5,515 nt of DNA from Dehalococcoidales bacterium (GTDB lineage Bacteria > Chloroflexota > Dehalococcoidia > Dehalococcoidales > RBG-16-60-22), in assembly GCA_030606585.1 (NCBI GenBank), contig JAUWGD010000114.1, forward strand, positions 1 to 5,515. The letters are read 5' to 3'. This document shows positions 4,777 through 5,515 of the stretch, piece after piece. The notes beneath the pieces are model-generated. The model did no database searches, was not told the DNA's origin, and worked only from the letters and a program-made list of their open reading frames with translations. The position numbers were made by a program, and so were the translations under genes. Every line of letters begins with the position of its first letter. Position 1 is the first letter of the stretch.

Positions 4777-5256
4777 TTATTGTTGCTGCTTGCGCTTGGG
4801 TGGTCTCACGACGATTATGGGGATGTCGGTATCCAGCTGTAATACCTTGTAGGCAATACTGCCTATGGGTGAAAGCCCGACCCCCGTGCGCCCGTGTGAT
4901 GACATGGCAATCATATCCGCGTGCATCTCCTCGGCTACCCTGACAATCTGATTCGGGATATCACCGAATTCTACTCTCACCCTAACTTTGATGCCCGCGC
5001 TCGCCTGTGTCTCCCCGGTGGTGTTCAGATATTCCATGAATTTTGTTCTTATGTTCTCATAATCTTCCTTCTGGTAGTAAACGTCGAAAGACTCGTCACG
5101 GATAGAAACGCTCTGGGAATATGGCGATAAGATGTGTAACAAGGTGACTTCCACAACAATATCTTTTGACAGCTTCGAGAGCAGGTCCTTCATGAACTGC
5201 AGGGCGGATTCGCCGACTTCCGAGCCATCCAGTGGAATGAGTATTCTTTCGTACAC
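4777..5256 (-). CDS. Universal stress protein, UspA family
   Basis: Small cytoplasmic single-domain Usp proteins, often ATP-binding dimers, accumulate in starvation and other stresses. The 159-residue product opens MYERILIPLDGSEVGESAL with the conserved D10 of the nucleotide site. Its second half has the motif HGRTGVGLSPIGS, matching G-x2-G-x9-G-S of ATP-binding members (G122, G132, S133), except that the first G is S119, a common variant. It ends IPIIVVRPP, the usual last strand, plus a polar KRKQQQ tail. Length is normal for one Usp domain. The start is GTG at 5256, supported by the AAGGAGG four bases upstream and by the match to the family N-terminus. It is divergent from the Acr3-type gene, with 126 bases between them, and convergent with the tRNA. 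The specific stress role cannot be read from sequence. Confidence 0.93.
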   Translation of the reverse strand: MYERILIPLDGSEVGESALQFMKDLLSKLSKDIVVEVTLLHILSPYSQSVSIRDESFDVYYQKEDYENIRTKFMEYLNTTGETQASAGIKVRVRVEFGDIPNQIVRVAEEMHADMIAMSSHGRTGVGLSPIGSIAYKVLQLDTDIPIIVVRPPKRKQQQ

Positions 5257-5260
5257 TTTG

Positions 5261-5267
5261 CCTCCTT
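5261..5267 (-). promoter_or_regulatory. Strong ribosome-binding site AAGGAGG of the usp gene
   Basis: On the minus strand AAGGAGG lies four bases before the GTG start at 5256. It fixes the start choice and shows that this genome does use Shine-Dalgarno initiation, in contrast to mutL and the helicase gene. Confidence 0.85.
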
Positions 5268-5294
5268 GGTAATTTTTCGGTATCAGGTGAGTTC

Positions 5295-5322
5295 ATTATA
5301 AACCTATGTGTGCTTTTGTCAA
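5295..5322 (-). promoter_or_regulatory. Consensus sigma-70 promoter of the usp gene
   Basis: On the minus strand TTGACA (5322-5317) and TATAAT (5300-5295) both match the consensus perfectly, with a 16-base spacer. The predicted start near 5288 leaves a leader of about 32 bases carrying the ribosome-binding site. Such a strong housekeeping promoter suggests substantial expression. Confidence 0.85.
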
Positions 5323-5368
5323 TACAACAAACCCTCGCTTGAAGCTCAGGGCACCAACACGTTAAAAT

Positions 5369-5374
5369 TATTAT
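5369..5374 (+). promoter_or_regulatory. Possible -10 element of the Acr3-type gene
   Basis: TATTAT (5 of 6 consensus positions) ends 8 bases before the ATG at 5383. No convincing -35 is found 16-18 bases upstream and no Shine-Dalgarno sequence lies between. If used, the transcript would start within a few bases of the ATG. The region is A+T-rich, so a chance match is quite possible. Confidence 0.3.
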
Positions 5375-5382
5375 AGATAAGC

Positions 5383-5515
5383 ATGAACACACCAACCTCC
5401 GTAACCGGCCGCCTCTCCCTGTCAGACCGCTTCCTGACGCTGTGGATTTTCCTGGCGATGGGACTGGGAGTGGGGCTGGGATATTTTATCCCCAGCGTGG
5501 CGGATTTCATCGGGT
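5383..5515 (+). CDS. acr3: Acr3-family arsenite efflux transporter, N-terminal 44 residues (cut by window end)
   Basis: Acr3 is an integral inner-membrane carrier that exports arsenite, usually as part of an ars resistance operon. From the ATG at 5383 the frame stays open to the window end. It reads a short polar start, then LSLSDRFLTLWIFLAMG followed by LGVGLGYFIPSVADFIG. This LSxxDRFLTLWIFLAM-xxGVGLGYxxP pattern is the hallmark N-terminus of Acr3 and forms its first membrane helix. Full-length members have about 350-400 residues and ten helices, so about nine tenths is outside the window. No Shine-Dalgarno sequence is seen, and no ArsR-type operator is recognised in the 126 bases separating it from the divergent usp gene. 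Base composition is GC-rich, like the repair genes. The family call is fairly secure despite the short segment. Confidence 0.85.
   Translation, partial: MNTPTSVTGRLSLSDRFLTLWIFLAMGLGVGLGYFIPSVADFIG

Noticed and set aside
4728..4943. Plus-strand open frame over the end of the usp gene
   Set aside because: Overlaps the conserved ATP-binding motif region of UspA on the other strand; no supporting start signal.
5096..5395. Minus-strand open frame of 99 codons upstream of and overlapping usp
   Set aside because: It covers the consensus usp promoter and the start of acr3 in a shadow frame; no family resemblance.

Overview
The window looks like chromosomal DNA from a bacterium of moderately high G+C content. 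It carries housekeeping repair and stress genes, with one short A+T-rich insertion-like stretch between them. The protein sequences (a PcrA-type helicase, an endonuclease-type MutL, a single-domain UspA and an Acr3-type arsenite carrier) would suit a Chloroflexota/Dehalococcoidia-like or other deep-branching anaerobe. This assignment is an inference from general resemblance and cannot be proven from 5.5 kb.

Layout. Positions 1-1264 (minus) hold the first 421 residues of mutL, whose C-terminus lies beyond the window edge. Positions 1265-1549 are non-coding: a mutL promoter containing a palindrome, then repeat-like and strongly G-rich DNA that would be C/U-rich in RNA leaving the helicase gene. 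Positions 1550-3724 (minus) hold a complete PcrA/UvrD-type DNA helicase gene with a GTG start, just downstream of an extended -10 promoter. Positions 3725-4036 are an A+T-rich intergenic region with inverted repeats and a near-consensus promoter pointing right. Positions 4037-4573 (plus) encode an unrecognised 178-residue protein with a C-terminal winged-helix-like domain. Its stop codon lies within a terminator-like hairpin. Positions 4606-4690 (plus) encode a complete class II tRNA with a leucine-type body but a UGC (alanine-codon) anticodon. Positions 4777-5256 (minus) encode a UspA-family protein with a consensus promoter and a strong ribosome-binding site. From 5383 (plus) begins a divergent Acr3-family arsenite efflux gene, cut by the window edge.

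Functionally, MutL and a UvrD/PcrA helicase act together in mismatch repair. They lie on one strand, but each appears to have its own promoter. UspA and Acr3 are stress and detoxification genes with no evident link to the repair pair. The two most unusual things are the leucine-like tRNA with an alanine anticodon, next to an orphan A+T-rich DNA-binding-like gene, and the contrast between genes that look leaderless (mutL, the helicase gene, perhaps acr3) and genes with ordinary Shine-Dalgarno leaders (usp and the winged-helix gene).
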